A stretch of DNA of 64,000 nucleotides. Origin: Stenotrophomonas sp. ZAC14D1_NAIMI4_1 (GTDB lineage: Bacteria > Pseudomonadota > Gammaproteobacteria > Xanthomonadales > Xanthomonadaceae). This document shows positions 54,899 to 63,307 of the stretch, one piece after another. Position numbers and translations under genes: made by a program. The notes beneath the pieces are model-generated. The model saw only the letters and a list, made by a program, of their open reading frames with translations, had not been told where the DNA came from and searched no databases. Each line of letters opens with the position of its first letter. The first letter of the stretch is position 1. The stretch covers positions 3,438,125 to 3,502,124 of the forward strand of contig NZ_CP026001.1 in assembly GCF_003086775.1 (NCBI RefSeq), written 5' to 3'.

Positions 54899-56086
54899 AT
54901 GCAGCGCTGGATCACCCTGCTTTCGCTGGCCATCGGCGCTGCCGTGGCCGCCCCCGTCGCCCAGGCCGCTCCGGTCTGGGTGACCGCCTGGACCGCCTCA
55001 CCGGCACCGGACCGCAAGGACGGGAAGCCGGAGGCACCCGTACAGTTCGCCGCGCAGACCGTGCGCCAGGACATCCGCGTCGGCAGCCGTGGCGAGGCGT
55101 TGCGCCTGCGCATCAGCAACGAGTTGGGTGATGCACCGCTGCGCGTGGAGGACATCCACGTGCGGCTGAAGGATGGCAGGGCGGCGGCCCTGCCGGTCAC
55201 CGTCGATGGCCGCCGCGCCATCGACGTGCCGGTAGGTGCGGCGCTGCTGAGCGATCCGCTGGCGTTGCCGGTGGCGGCGCTCCAGGAGATCAGCGTGACC
55301 GCGTATTTCCCGCAGCCGACCCGGCCCGCGGTGCGACGCACCGTGGTGCGCGTGGTCGATGGCAGGCAGGACGCGGTGGCTGACACGGTGCGCGTCAGCT
55401 ACCAGCAGAATGTGTTTTCGGCGGTACTGGTGCAGCGTGAGCAGCGGCCATCGGTGATCGTCGCCCTGGGCGATTCGATCACCGAGGGCGCGACGGCCAC
55501 GCGCGGCTCCTTCAACCAGTGGCCCGAGCGCCTGGCGCAGCGCCTGCAGCAGGCCTGCCCGGACCGCTTCGTGGTGCTCAACCAGGGCATCAGCGGCAAC
55601 AAGCTGCTGGACCATGGCCGCAGCCACAGCGCGCTGTCACGCCTGGACCGCGACGTGATCGCAGTGGCCGACGCCGACCAGGTCATCCTGTTCGAAGGCA
55701 TCAATGACATCCGCCACGGCGGCGGGGCGCAACCGCTGCCCGGGCGCAACGCCCCGGACATGCTGATGGGCTACCAGCAGGTGGCTGCGCGCCTGCATGC
55801 GCATGGCATCCGCGCCTACCTGGGCACGCTGACGCCGTTCGGTGGCTCGGAGCGTTATGAACCGGTTTCCGCCACGACCCGCGCCTCGATCAACCAGTGG
55901 GCGCGCGGCAAGGACAGCGGCTTCGATGGCGTGGTCGATTTCGATGCCGCCCTGCGCGATCCGAAGCAGCCGGAATCGCTGCCGGCCAACATCACCCGCG
56001 ACCACCTGCACCCGAACGATGAAGGCTACCGCCGCATGGCCGAAGCGATCGACCTGGAGATGCTGGGGTGCAAGGCCCCGCGCTGA
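54899..56086 (+). CDS. Exported SGNH/GDSL hydrolase in the alginate operon
   Basis: A 395-residue secreted esterase-type protein. A signal peptide (WITLLSLAIGAAVAAPVAQA) and an N-terminal beta-sandwich (about 25-175) precede the SGNH domain. Block I is VALGDSITEG (Ser about 195), the Gly block is NQGISGNKLLDHG, the Asn block is LFEGINDIRHGG and the catalytic Asp-His is in RDHLHPNDEGYR. It starts 19 nt after the SDR stop, so it is likely in the alginate operon. A role in removing O-acetyl groups from alginate is a reasonable inference but unproven. Confidence 0.9.
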   Translation: MQRWITLLSLAIGAAVAAPVAQAAPVWVTAWTASPAPDRKDGKPEAPVQFAAQTVRQDIRVGSRGEALRLRISNELGDAPLRVEDIHVRLKDGRAAALPVTVDGRRAIDVPVGAALLSDPLALPVAALQEISVTAYFPQPTRPAVRRTVVRVVDGRQDAVADTVRVSYQQNVFSAVLVQREQRPSVIVALGDSITEGATATRGSFNQWPERLAQRLQQACPDRFVVLNQGISGNKLLDHGRSHSALSRLDRDVIAVADADQVILFEGINDIRHGGGAQPLPGRNAPDMLMGYQQVAARLHAHGIRAYLGTLTPFGGSERYEPVSATTRASINQWARGKDSGFDGVVDFDAALRDPKQPESLPANITRDHLHPNDEGYRRMAEAIDLEMLGCKAPR

Positions 56087-56094
56087 CGTGGGTT

Positions 56095-56228
56095 GGTAGA
56101 GTCGAGCTTGCTCGACTGCCTCTGCCAAAGGCAGCCGAGCATGGCTCGGCTCTACAGAAGATCGAAAGCAGTCGAGCAAGCTCGACTCTACGGAAAATCA
56201 AAAGCAGCCGAGCATGGCTCGGCTCTAC
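56095..56228. repeat. Four alternating SMAG palindromes
   Basis: ggtagagtcgagcttgctcg and agccgagcatggctcggctc alternate twice in mirrored order (each copy ends in ctac or begins gtag) right after the SGNH gene. It may cap the alginate operon transcript. Confidence 0.88.
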
Positions 56229-56285
56229 AACGGGCGAACTCAACAAGGCGCATGATGTAGTCGGTCATCGCCCCGGAGCACGTGC

Positions 56286-56588
56286 ATGTCCCGCTTCGCC
56301 AGCTTCCGCGAGTTCTACCCGTTCTACCTGGACGAACACCGCCATCCGGTCTCGCGACGCCTGCACTTCATCGGCAGTTGTGGCGTACTGCTGCTGGTGG
56401 CCGCAGCGCTGCTGCGCGGCCAGCCGATGCTGCTGCTCGCGGCACTGGCATGCGGCTATGGGTTCGCCTGGGTCGGCCATTTCTTCTTCGAGAAGAACCG
56501 CCCGGCTACCTTCCGCCACCCGCTGTACTCGTTCGTCGGCGACTGGGTGATGTTCGCCGACATCCTGCGCGGCCGGATCAAGTGGTGA
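56286..56588 (+). CDS. Mpo1-like (DUF962) membrane protein
   Basis: A 100-residue protein with two hydrophobic segments. The conserved His-rich motifs are FYPFYLDEHRHPVSRRLHFIG and HFFFEKNRPATFRHPLYSFVGD. Yeast Mpo1 is an Fe(II) dioxygenase that oxidises 2-hydroxy fatty acids, and its ligand histidines match these blocks. The bacterial role is not established. It is monocistronic between SMAG repeats. Confidence 0.9.
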   Translation: MSRFASFREFYPFYLDEHRHPVSRRLHFIGSCGVLLLVAAALLRGQPMLLLAALACGYGFAWVGHFFFEKNRPATFRHPLYSFVGDWVMFADILRGRIKW

Positions 56589-56597
56589 CCCGTTTTT

Positions 56598-56632
56598 GTA
56601 GCAGAGCCAGCCGAGCATGGGCTCGGCTCTAC
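56598..56632. repeat. Single SMAG palindrome
   Basis: gtagcagagccagccgagca...gctcggctctac lies between the convergent Mpo1-like and YnfA-like genes. Confidence 0.85.
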
Positions 56633-56651
56633 AGAGAAGCAGGCGCCGCCA

Positions 56652-56978
56652 TCACACCGGCTGGCGCGGCCCGAACATGATCACCGCCATGCCCGCCAGG
56701 CACAGTGCGGCGCCCAGCAGGTCCCAGCGGCTGGGGCGGATGCCATCGACCAGCCACAGCCAGAACAGCGCGGTGCCGATGTAGACGCCGCCGTAGGCGG
56801 CATACACGCGGCCGCTGGCGGTGGGGTGCAGGGTCAGCAGCCAGGCAAACAGGGCCAGGCTGGCCGCCGCCGGCAGCAGCAGCCACACGCTGCCACCCTT
56901 GCGCAGCCACAGCCACGGCAGGTAGCAGCCGACGATCTCCGCCAGCGCGGTCAGCAGGAACAGGGCGAGGGTCTTCAC
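56652..56978 (-). CDS. YnfA/UPF0060 small membrane protein
   Basis: A 108-residue protein of four membrane helices ([23 protein letters not shown], then [24 protein letters not shown]), characteristic of the YnfA family. The function is debated (small multidrug-type transport has been proposed). The GTG start at 56978 overlaps the mazG stop (GTGA), so it is translated in the same unit. Confidence 0.92.
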   Translation of the reverse strand: MKTLALFLLTALAEIVGCYLPWLWLRKGGSVWLLLPAAASLALFAWLLTLHPTASGRVYAAYGGVYIGTALFWLWLVDGIRPSRWDLLGAALCLAGMAVIMFGPRQPV

Positions 56979-57808
56979 GCCTTCTCCGCCGCCTTGGCGT
57001 GCTGCCACAGCGCTTCCTGTGCATCCAGGTCCATCCCCGCCAATGCACCGCCCTGCACTTCTGCCTGCGCTTCCATTGCCCGGAAGCGCCGCTCGAACTT
57101 GTGGTTGGCACCGCGCAGGGCCGCGCCCAGGTCGAGGTCGGCATGGCGGGCCAGGTTGGCGCAGACGAACAGCAGGTCGCCCAGTTCTTCCTGCAGCCGC
57201 GCCTTGTTGCCGGCGACGTCGCCGCGCTCGAATTCCTCGCGCAGTTCCTGCAGTTCCTCGGCAGCCTTGTCCAGCACCGGCCGCGGACCGGGCCAGTCGA
57301 AGCCGACCTTGGCCGCGCGCGACTGCAGCTTCACCGCACGCTGCCATTCGGGCAGTCCACGCGAGATGCCGGCCAGCGCCGAGGTGTCCTGGTCGCCCTT
57401 GGCGGCACGCTCGGCGCGCTTGATCGCGTCCCAGTTGCGCATCACGCCATCGGCATCGTCCACGCTGGCATCGGCGAACACGTGCGGATGGCGGCGCTGC
57501 ATCTTGTCGCTGATCACGCGCGCCACGTCGGCGAAGGCGAACGCGCCCTGCTCCTCGGCCATGCGCGCATGGAACACCACCTGCAGCAGCAGGTCGCCCA
57601 GTTCGTCGCAGAGGTCGTCCAGGTCGCCACGATCGATCGCATCGGCGACCTCGTAGGCTTCCTCGATGGTGTACGGGGCGATGGTGGCGAAGTCCTGCTC
57701 CAGGTCCCAGGGGCAACCGCCCTGCGGATCGCGCAGGCGCGCCATGATCGCCAGCAGGCGCTCCAGTTCGTTGCTGGCGGCACTGCCGGCGGTGGGGGTG
57801 TCGCTCAT
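56975..57808 (-). CDS. mazG: Nucleoside triphosphate pyrophosphohydrolase MazG
   Basis: Hydrolyses NTPs to NMP and pyrophosphate. The 277-residue tandem-MazG protein has domain 1 with [10 protein letters not shown] and [14 protein letters not shown], and domain 2 with EEFERGD and [17 protein letters not shown]. The paired ExxED/ELGDLL metal-binding motifs are present twice, as in E. coli MazG (263 aa). I chose the ATG at 57808. It is followed by ynfA with overlap and preceded by cysQ with a 13-nt gap. Confidence 0.96.
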   Translation of the reverse strand: MSDTPTAGSAASNELERLLAIMARLRDPQGGCPWDLEQDFATIAPYTIEEAYEVADAIDRGDLDDLCDELGDLLLQVVFHARMAEEQGAFAFADVARVISDKMQRRHPHVFADASVDDADGVMRNWDAIKRAERAAKGDQDTSALAGISRGLPEWQRAVKLQSRAAKVGFDWPGPRPVLDKAAEELQELREEFERGDVAGNKARLQEELGDLLFVCANLARHADLDLGAALRGANHKFERRFRAMEAQAEVQGGALAGMDLDAQEALWQHAKAAEKA

Positions 57809-57821
57809 GCGGGCTCCAGGG

Positions 57822-58625
57822 TCAGTCGGACAGCCAGTCCCGCCACGGCAGGCTGGTGTCGCCAAGGGCGATGAAATCGCCGTTCAACAGGGTGCTGCGG
57901 CGGTTGTAGCGGAACGGCTTGCCGCTGCTGGCCGAGAGCACCGCACCCCCGGCAGCGTGCAGCACGCACTGGCCGGCGGCGGTGTCCCATTCGGAGGTCG
58001 GGCCCAGCCGCGGGTACACGTCCAGGCCGCCCTCGGCGATGCGGCAGAACTTCAGCGATGAACCCTGCGCCACCGTTTCGATGTCGCCCATGCGCTCGAG
58101 CAGGGCGATGGTTTCCGGCGAGCGGTGCGAGCGGCTGGCGGCCACCCGCAGCGGCGCGGTGGCCGGCGTGCGGGTGCGCAGCACGCTGTCGTGCAGGCCC
58201 TGGCGGCGGTAAGCCAGCTCGCCGCGCATGGCGTGCCAGACGATGCCGGTGACCGGCGCCTGGACCACGCCGAAGGCCGGCGCGCCCTGGTAGATCAGCG
58301 CGATGTTGACGCTGAATTCGCCGTTGCGCTTGACGAATTCGCGGGTGCCATCCAGCGGGTCGACCAGCCAGTAGGCGCCCCAGTGCTGGCGCTGTTCCCA
58401 CGGCACCATTGCCGATTCCTCGGACAGGATCGGCAGGTCCGGGGTCAGCTGGCGCAGGCCCTGCTGGATGACCCGGTCGGCGGCGAGATCGGCGGCGGTG
58501 ACCGGACTGTCGTCGGCTTTCAGGGTGACATCGAAGCCGTCGCTGTAGACCTGCATGATCGCCTGCCCCGCTTCCTGGGCAATGGCGATCGTGGTTTCGC
58601 GCAGCTCGGTGGTCAGCTTGATCAT
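57822..58625 (-). CDS. cysQ: 3'(2'),5'-bisphosphate nucleotidase
   Basis: Removes the 3'-phosphate of PAP, recycling a by-product of sulfate assimilation. The 267-residue inositol monophosphatase-fold protein has metal motifs LSEESA, DPLDGTREFVKR and the C-terminal SEWDTAAGQCVL. Overlaps the Nudix gene stop (ATGA), so nudE-cysQ-mazG-ynfA make one operon. Confidence 0.96.
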   Translation of the reverse strand: MIKLTTELRETTIAIAQEAGQAIMQVYSDGFDVTLKADDSPVTAADLAADRVIQQGLRQLTPDLPILSEESAMVPWEQRQHWGAYWLVDPLDGTREFVKRNGEFSVNIALIYQGAPAFGVVQAPVTGIVWHAMRGELAYRRQGLHDSVLRTRTPATAPLRVAASRSHRSPETIALLERMGDIETVAQGSSLKFCRIAEGGLDVYPRLGPTSEWDTAAGQCVLHAAGGAVLSASSGKPFRYNRRSTLLNGDFIALGDTSLPWRDWLSD

Positions 58626-59185
58626 CGGCGCCCCTGCAGCCACTGGCGCGCGATGAACAGCGCGGCCAGCGAGCGCCCTTCGGAGAAGTCCTCGCGCAGC
58701 ATCAGCTGGTCCAGGTCGGCCAGCTTCCACGGCACCACCTCCAGCTCTTCCGGCTCGTCGCCGGCCAGCTTTTCCGGGTAGAGGTCGCGCGCCACCACCA
58801 GCCACGACTGGTGGCTCATGTAGGTCGGTGCCAGGGTCATCGCGCGCAGCACGTCGACGCGGCGGGCGCCATAGCCGGCCTCTTCCTTGAGTTCGCGGTC
58901 GGCGGCCTGCTCGGGCGTTTCGCCGGCATCGATGCGGCCCTTGACCAGGCCCAGCTCGTAGCGGTGCACGCCGGCAGCGTATTCACGCACCAGCAGGACG
59001 GTCTCCTCATCCAGCATCGGCACCACCACCACCGCGCCATGGCCACGGCTGACCAGGCGCTCGAAACGGCGGTGTTCACCGTTGGAGAACTCCAGGTCCA
59101 GGTGCTGGCGCTGGAAGGGGCCGTTCTCCTCGTCGGTGATCCGGTGGATGATCGGCAGGCGACGGCCGCTGCGGTCGTCGTTCAT
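58622..59185 (-). CDS. nudE: NudE-type Nudix hydrolase
   Basis: Hydrolyses ADP-linked compounds (ADP-ribose, NADH and diadenosine polyphosphates in the E. coli enzyme). The 187-residue protein has a complete Nudix box GRIDAGETPEQAADRELKEEAG and the family block RYELGLVKGR. The ATG at 59185 is the first of the conserved region. It is divergent from bioA with a gap of 77 bp. Confidence 0.92.
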   Translation of the reverse strand: MNDDRSGRRLPIIHRITDEENGPFQRQHLDLEFSNGEHRRFERLVSRGHGAVVVVPMLDEETVLLVREYAAGVHRYELGLVKGRIDAGETPEQAADRELKEEAGYGARRVDVLRAMTLAPTYMSHQSWLVVARDLYPEKLAGDEPEELEVVPWKLADLDQLMLREDFSEGRSLAALFIARQWLQGRR

Positions 59186-59262
59186 GCGGAATCTCCGCGG
59201 CGGCCGGCGCGTGCGCCGGGGCCGATAGAATGTGCAGGCAGCAACATGTTCATGAGCCCGAA

Positions 59263-60654
59263 ATGCTAGCAGACCCAACCCCCTCCCCGCTGGCCCGGCA
59301 GTGGCAGCAACGCGACCTGCAGGTGCTGTGGCACCCGTGCACGCAGATGCGCGAGCATCCGGACACGCTGCCGCTGGTGCCGATCGCGCGTGGCCAGGGC
59401 GCCTGGCTGATCGACCACGACGGCAACCGCTACCTGGATGCGGTCAGCAGCTGGTGGACGAATCTGTTCGGCCATGCCGAACCGCGCATCGGCGCGGCCA
59501 TCGCCGCCCAGGCTGGGCAGCTGGAACAGGTGATGCTGGCCGGGTTCAGCCATGAACCGGCGATCATCCTGGCCGAACGCCTGCTGGCGCTGGCGCCGCG
59601 CCAGCCCGGCCGCGCGCCGCTGGCCAAGGTCTTCTACGCCGACAACGGCTCGGCCGGGGTGGAAGTGGCGCTGAAGATGGCGTTCCAGTACTTCCAGAAC
59701 CGCGGCGAGACCCGGCGTACACGCTTCATCGCGCTGGAGAACGGCTACCACGGCGAGACCCTGGGCGCGCTGGCGCTGGGCGACATCCCGCTGTACCGCC
59801 GCGTGTACGCGCCGCTGCTGGCCGAGGGCCTGTTCGCGCCCTCCCCCGATGCCTACCTGGCCGAGCCGGGCCAGAGCGCGGCCGACCGTGCGCGACAGGC
59901 CGCCGATGGCCTGGCCACGCTGTTCGACCAGCACCCCGGCGAGGTCTGCGCGGTGATCCTGGAGCCGCGCCTGCAATGCGCCGGCGGCATGCGCATGCAC
60001 GACCCGGTCTACCTGCAGCGCGTGCGCGAGCTGTGTGACGCGCACGGCGCATTCATGATCGCCGACGAGATCGCCACCGGCTTCGGCCGCACCGGCACGC
60101 TGTTCGCCTGTGAACAGGCCGGGGTGATGCCCGACCTGATGTGCCTGTCCAAGGGCCTGACCGGGGGCTTCCTGCCCCTGGCCGCGGTGCTGGCCACGCA
60201 GGCGCTGTACGACGCCTTCCTGGATGAGTCGCGCGAACGCGCCTTCCTGCATTCGCACAGCTACACCGGCAACCCGCTGGCCTGTGCGGCGGCACTGGCC
60301 ACGCTGGACATCTTCCGCGACGACGATGTGATCGCCCGCAACCGTGGCACCGCCGCGGTGATGGCCACGCTGGCCGCGCCCTTCGCCGACCACCCGCACG
60401 TGGCCGATGTGCGCCAGGCCGGCATGGTGGTGGCCTTCGAACTGTCGCGCGACGGCAACCGGCGCACGCCGTTCAACCCGGCGCTGCGGCTTGGCCTGCA
60501 CGCCTACAAGGCCGCGCTGAAGCGCGGCGTGGTACTGCGCCCGCTGGGCGACGTGCTGTACTGGATGCCACCTTACTGCGTGGATGACGAACAACTGGAG
60601 CTGCTGGCACATACCACGCTGGCAGCCATCGACGAGGCGATTGCATGCGCGTGA
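59263..60654 (+). CDS. bioA: Adenosylmethionine-8-amino-7-oxononanoate aminotransferase
   Basis: The biotin-synthesis aminotransferase that uses SAM as amino donor. The 463-residue protein has WHPCTQM near the N-terminus, DAVSSWWTNLFGH, GYHGETLGAL, ADEIATGFGRTG and the PLP lysine in CLSKGLTGGFLPL. The ATG at 59263 gives the usual start. It sits apart from other bio genes and overlaps rsmE by 10 nt, so the two are co-transcribed. Confidence 0.97.
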   Translation: MLADPTPSPLARQWQQRDLQVLWHPCTQMREHPDTLPLVPIARGQGAWLIDHDGNRYLDAVSSWWTNLFGHAEPRIGAAIAAQAGQLEQVMLAGFSHEPAIILAERLLALAPRQPGRAPLAKVFYADNGSAGVEVALKMAFQYFQNRGETRRTRFIALENGYHGETLGALALGDIPLYRRVYAPLLAEGLFAPSPDAYLAEPGQSAADRARQAADGLATLFDQHPGEVCAVILEPRLQCAGGMRMHDPVYLQRVRELCDAHGAFMIADEIATGFGRTGTLFACEQAGVMPDLMCLSKGLTGGFLPLAAVLATQALYDAFLDESRERAFLHSHSYTGNPLACAAALATLDIFRDDDVIARNRGTAAVMATLAAPFADHPHVADVRQAGMVVAFELSRDGNRRTPFNPALRLGLHAYKAALKRGVVLRPLGDVLYWMPPYCVDDEQLELLAHTTLAAIDEAIACA

Positions 60655-61382
60655 CCCGCTGCCCCATCGACCTGGCGCTGCACAGCGGCCAGACCGTGAC
60701 CCTGCCGGAAGAGACGGCCAACCACCTGGTGCGGGTGATGCGCCTGCGCGAAGGCGATGCCTGCGTGCTGTTCAATGGTGATGGCCACGATTACAGCGCC
60801 ACCCTGACCGTGGCCGGCAAGCGCGAGGTGCAGGTACGCATCGACGCGGTGCAGGCCGTGGACAACGAATCGCCGCTGGTGATCACCCTGCTGCAGGGCA
60901 TCGCCCGTGGCGAGAAGATGGACCTGATCCTGCAGAAGGCCACCGAGCTGGGCGTGGGCGCCATCGTGCCGGTGAATGCCGAGCGCACCGAGGTGAAGCT
61001 GGATGCGGCGCGTGCGGAAAAGCGCGTGGCGCACTGGAACAACGTGGTGACCTCGGCGTGCGGCCAGTCCGGGCGTGCGCGCATTCCGCAGGTGGGCCCA
61101 CCGCTGTCGCTGGCCCAGGCAGCGGCGGCGCTGCCGGCCGATACGCTGCGGTTGACGCTGGACCCGCAGGGCGCGCACCGGCTGTCGACGCTGCAGGCCG
61201 CGCCGTCCGGTGGCATCGTCATTGCGATCGGTCCGGAAGGTGGCTGGTCGCCGCGTGATCGCGACCAGCTGGCGGCGGCCGGTTTCCAGGGGCTGCAGCT
61301 GGGCCCGCGCATCCTGCGCACCGAAACCGCCGGCCTGGCTGCGATTGCAGCGCTGCAGGCACGGCTGGGGGATCTGGGGTAA
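60645..61382 (+). CDS. rsmE: 16S rRNA (uracil-1498-N3)-methyltransferase
   Basis: Methylates U1498 of 16S rRNA. The 245-residue SPOUT protein has N-terminal PUA-like strands (HLVRVMRLREGDACVLFNGDG) and the knotted C-terminal domain with AIGPEGGWSPRDRDQL and LGPRILRTETAGLAA. Its ATG at 60645 lies 10 nt before the bioA stop. Confidence 0.97.
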   Translation: MRVTRCPIDLALHSGQTVTLPEETANHLVRVMRLREGDACVLFNGDGHDYSATLTVAGKREVQVRIDAVQAVDNESPLVITLLQGIARGEKMDLILQKATELGVGAIVPVNAERTEVKLDAARAEKRVAHWNNVVTSACGQSGRARIPQVGPPLSLAQAAAALPADTLRLTLDPQGAHRLSTLQAAPSGGIVIAIGPEGGWSPRDRDQLAAAGFQGLQLGPRILRTETAGLAAIAALQARLGDLG

Positions 61383-61397
61383 GGCCAACGCCTACGG

Positions 61398-61506
61398 GGT
61401 GCCGACCAAGGTCGGCATCTACCGAAGCGCGGGCAGCGCGGTAGTGCCGGCCGCTGGCCGGCATCCACGCAATGATGAGGTTGCCGGCCAGCGGCCGGCA
61501 CTACCG
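61398..61506. repeat. Three SMAG palindromes in tandem
   Basis: ggtgccgaccaaggtcggca, then gtagtgccggccgctggccg with its mirror copy ending ggccggcactac. They fill the gap between the convergent rsmE and chpC. The latter pair is nearly identical to the element at 9721-9785. Confidence 0.88.
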
Positions 61507-61514
61507 TCTGGTGG

Positions 61515-61979
61515 TCAGGCGGCCAGCGAATCCAGCGCGGATTCCAGCGCGTCCAGGTTCGGCAGCAGCGCGCTGCGTTCACCCAGCAGCACGCGCATGT
61601 GCACGATGTCCGGCAGGGTTTCTTCCGAAGCGTCGGCCAGCAGGCCGTCACGCGGCACGGCAATCAGCTGCGGGAAGTTCTGCGTCAGCAGCGCGTAGTA
61701 CGGGCGCTGTGCGTTGCCGCTAAGAGCCTTCAGCACCACCACCTTGTTGTGGCCGCCCACCACTTCATCGCCCAGGCCGGACAGGCGGGCGAAGGACAGC
61801 AGCGGCACCTGCCAGCCGTGCCAGGCGATCTGCCCGACCAGCCAGCGCGGTGCGTCGGCCACCGGTTCGACCGGCACGCGCGACATCATTTCGGCCACCG
61901 TGGCATTGGGCAGCAGCACGCGTTCGCCACCGGACTGGATCAGGACGCCACGGATTTCATCGTTGCTTGCGTAGCTCAT
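61515..61979 (-). CDS. chpC: CheW-like protein of the Chp system
   Basis: A 154-residue CheW-domain protein (VAEMMSRVPVEPVADAPRWLVGQIAWHGWQVPLLSFARLSG). In Pseudomonas a CheW-like ChpC follows ChpB and links extra input to the ChpA kinase that controls type IV pili. Its start overlaps the stop of the CheB-like gene (ATGA), matching that order. This assignment rests mainly on gene order. Confidence 0.85.
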   Translation of the reverse strand: MSYASNDEIRGVLIQSGGERVLLPNATVAEMMSRVPVEPVADAPRWLVGQIAWHGWQVPLLSFARLSGLGDEVVGGHNKVVVLKALSGNAQRPYYALLTQNFPQLIAVPRDGLLADASEETLPDIVHMRVLLGERSALLPNLDALESALDSLAA

Positions 61980-63307
61980 GGCGTCTCTCCGTTGTCCTCG
62001 TCCACGCCCCAGCGCGCGGCGATGGCCTGCGCCAGTTCCTGCGGTTCGCCGGCGACCATGCCGGCAGCCACCACGGCGGTCGCCGCGGCGGGGTCATAGC
62101 AGCCTTCACCCACCTGCCCGGCCACCCAGGCACCGGCGGCGGCCAGGTCCAGCGCCGGGCCGACATGGGCCAGGTCGGCACCACTGAGCAGGATCAGGGC
62201 ACTGTGTTCGGCCGGCAGGCCGGCAATCGATACACCCAGCGGATCGGTCTGGAAATGCAGGCCATCGGCGGCGGCACGCACACCAATGTCGTCGGACAGG
62301 ATGTGGACTTCGCCCGGCGTTGCGCGCTGGCCGGCTTCGGCCAGCTGCACCGGCAGCGGCGAAACCCTCGCCATCTGCTTGACCAGGTTGCCGTAGCGGC
62401 CACCGTCCAGGCGCATGTGCACCAGCACCGGCACGGCCAGCCCGGTCGGCAGCGCGCCCAGCAGGCGGCGCAGCGCATCGGGACCGCCAATGCCGGCCAG
62501 CACCAGCAGCGAGCCGGCGCGCGCGCCGGCCGGCAGGCCGGCATCCAGGTCGACCAGGCTCAGGTGGCCGGTCTCGAAGGACGGCACTGCGGGCGGCTCG
62601 TTGCGCGCGGGCGCGGCGGCGGGCGCATCGGCAGCCTCGTCCACGAGCGACCAGGCAGTGTGATCGAAGGACACCGGCGGCGGCACGGGGGCGTCGGCAG
62701 CGGGTGCCTCGGCTGCATCAGCGGCCGGCTCCGGCGGCAGCGCCTGCAGGGCCGCCAGGTGCTGTTCCAGCGACACCGGCTCGGCAAACGTGGGCGACGG
62801 CGTCGGCGGTGCGTACAGGCTGTCGGCGGGCACATCGCCGGCCCAGTCCTGGGCCTGCTCCATGTGCGCGTGCAGTACCTCGTCCTTCGGCGGCACCGGC
62901 GGCGGCGAAGGCCGGCCCGGTTCCAGCTGCAGGCTGGGTTCGTCTTCGGCGCCCGGCGGCAGCACCTGCTGGTGGCCGTGCAGCTTGGCCGACAGGTGGC
63001 GGCCCCAGCGCTGCGCTTCCCAGCCATCGCGGCGCGCGGCCAGTTCGGCCTCGTCGAACACCAGGGTCAGGCCCGGTGCCGACAATGCCGGCTCCAGGCG
63101 CTCCAGCGCGTCTTCGATGGCCGCTTCCAGGGCGATCACCACGAACTGCGGATGGGCATCGGCCAGCGCCTGCGGCTCCAGCGTGACCGGATCATCTTCC
63201 AGCACGATCTGCACATCGGCATGGGCCAGCGCTTCGCGCAGGCGCTCGCGTGCTGCGCCCGGGCGGGCCAGCAGGGCAACGGCCGGAACCGGATTGACGT
63301 CACTCAC
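61976..63307 (-). CDS. chpB: CheB-like protein of the Chp system with degenerate catalytic residues
   Basis: A 443-residue protein. The N-terminal REC-like region (VALLARPGAARERLREALA, FVVIALEAAIEDAL) lacks an obvious phospho-Asp. A long Pro/Ala-rich linker (about 140-260) and a CheB C-terminal domain (about 264-440) follow. In that domain the expected nucleophile SxGG reads GIGG (Gly about 272), His297 is kept (LVHMRLD), and the catalytic Asp segment reads SGADLAHV, without the Asp of GMGxDG. It may have lost methylesterase activity. GTG at 63307 overlaps the chpA stop. Confidence 0.82.
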   Translation of the reverse strand: MSDVNPVPAVALLARPGAARERLREALAHADVQIVLEDDPVTLEPQALADAHPQFVVIALEAAIEDALERLEPALSAPGLTLVFDEAELAARRDGWEAQRWGRHLSAKLHGHQQVLPPGAEDEPSLQLEPGRPSPPPVPPKDEVLHAHMEQAQDWAGDVPADSLYAPPTPSPTFAEPVSLEQHLAALQALPPEPAADAAEAPAADAPVPPPVSFDHTAWSLVDEAADAPAAAPARNEPPAVPSFETGHLSLVDLDAGLPAGARAGSLLVLAGIGGPDALRRLLGALPTGLAVPVLVHMRLDGGRYGNLVKQMARVSPLPVQLAEAGQRATPGEVHILSDDIGVRAAADGLHFQTDPLGVSIAGLPAEHSALILLSGADLAHVGPALDLAAAGAWVAGQVGEGCYDPAAATAVVAAGMVAGEPQELAQAIAARWGVDEDNGETP

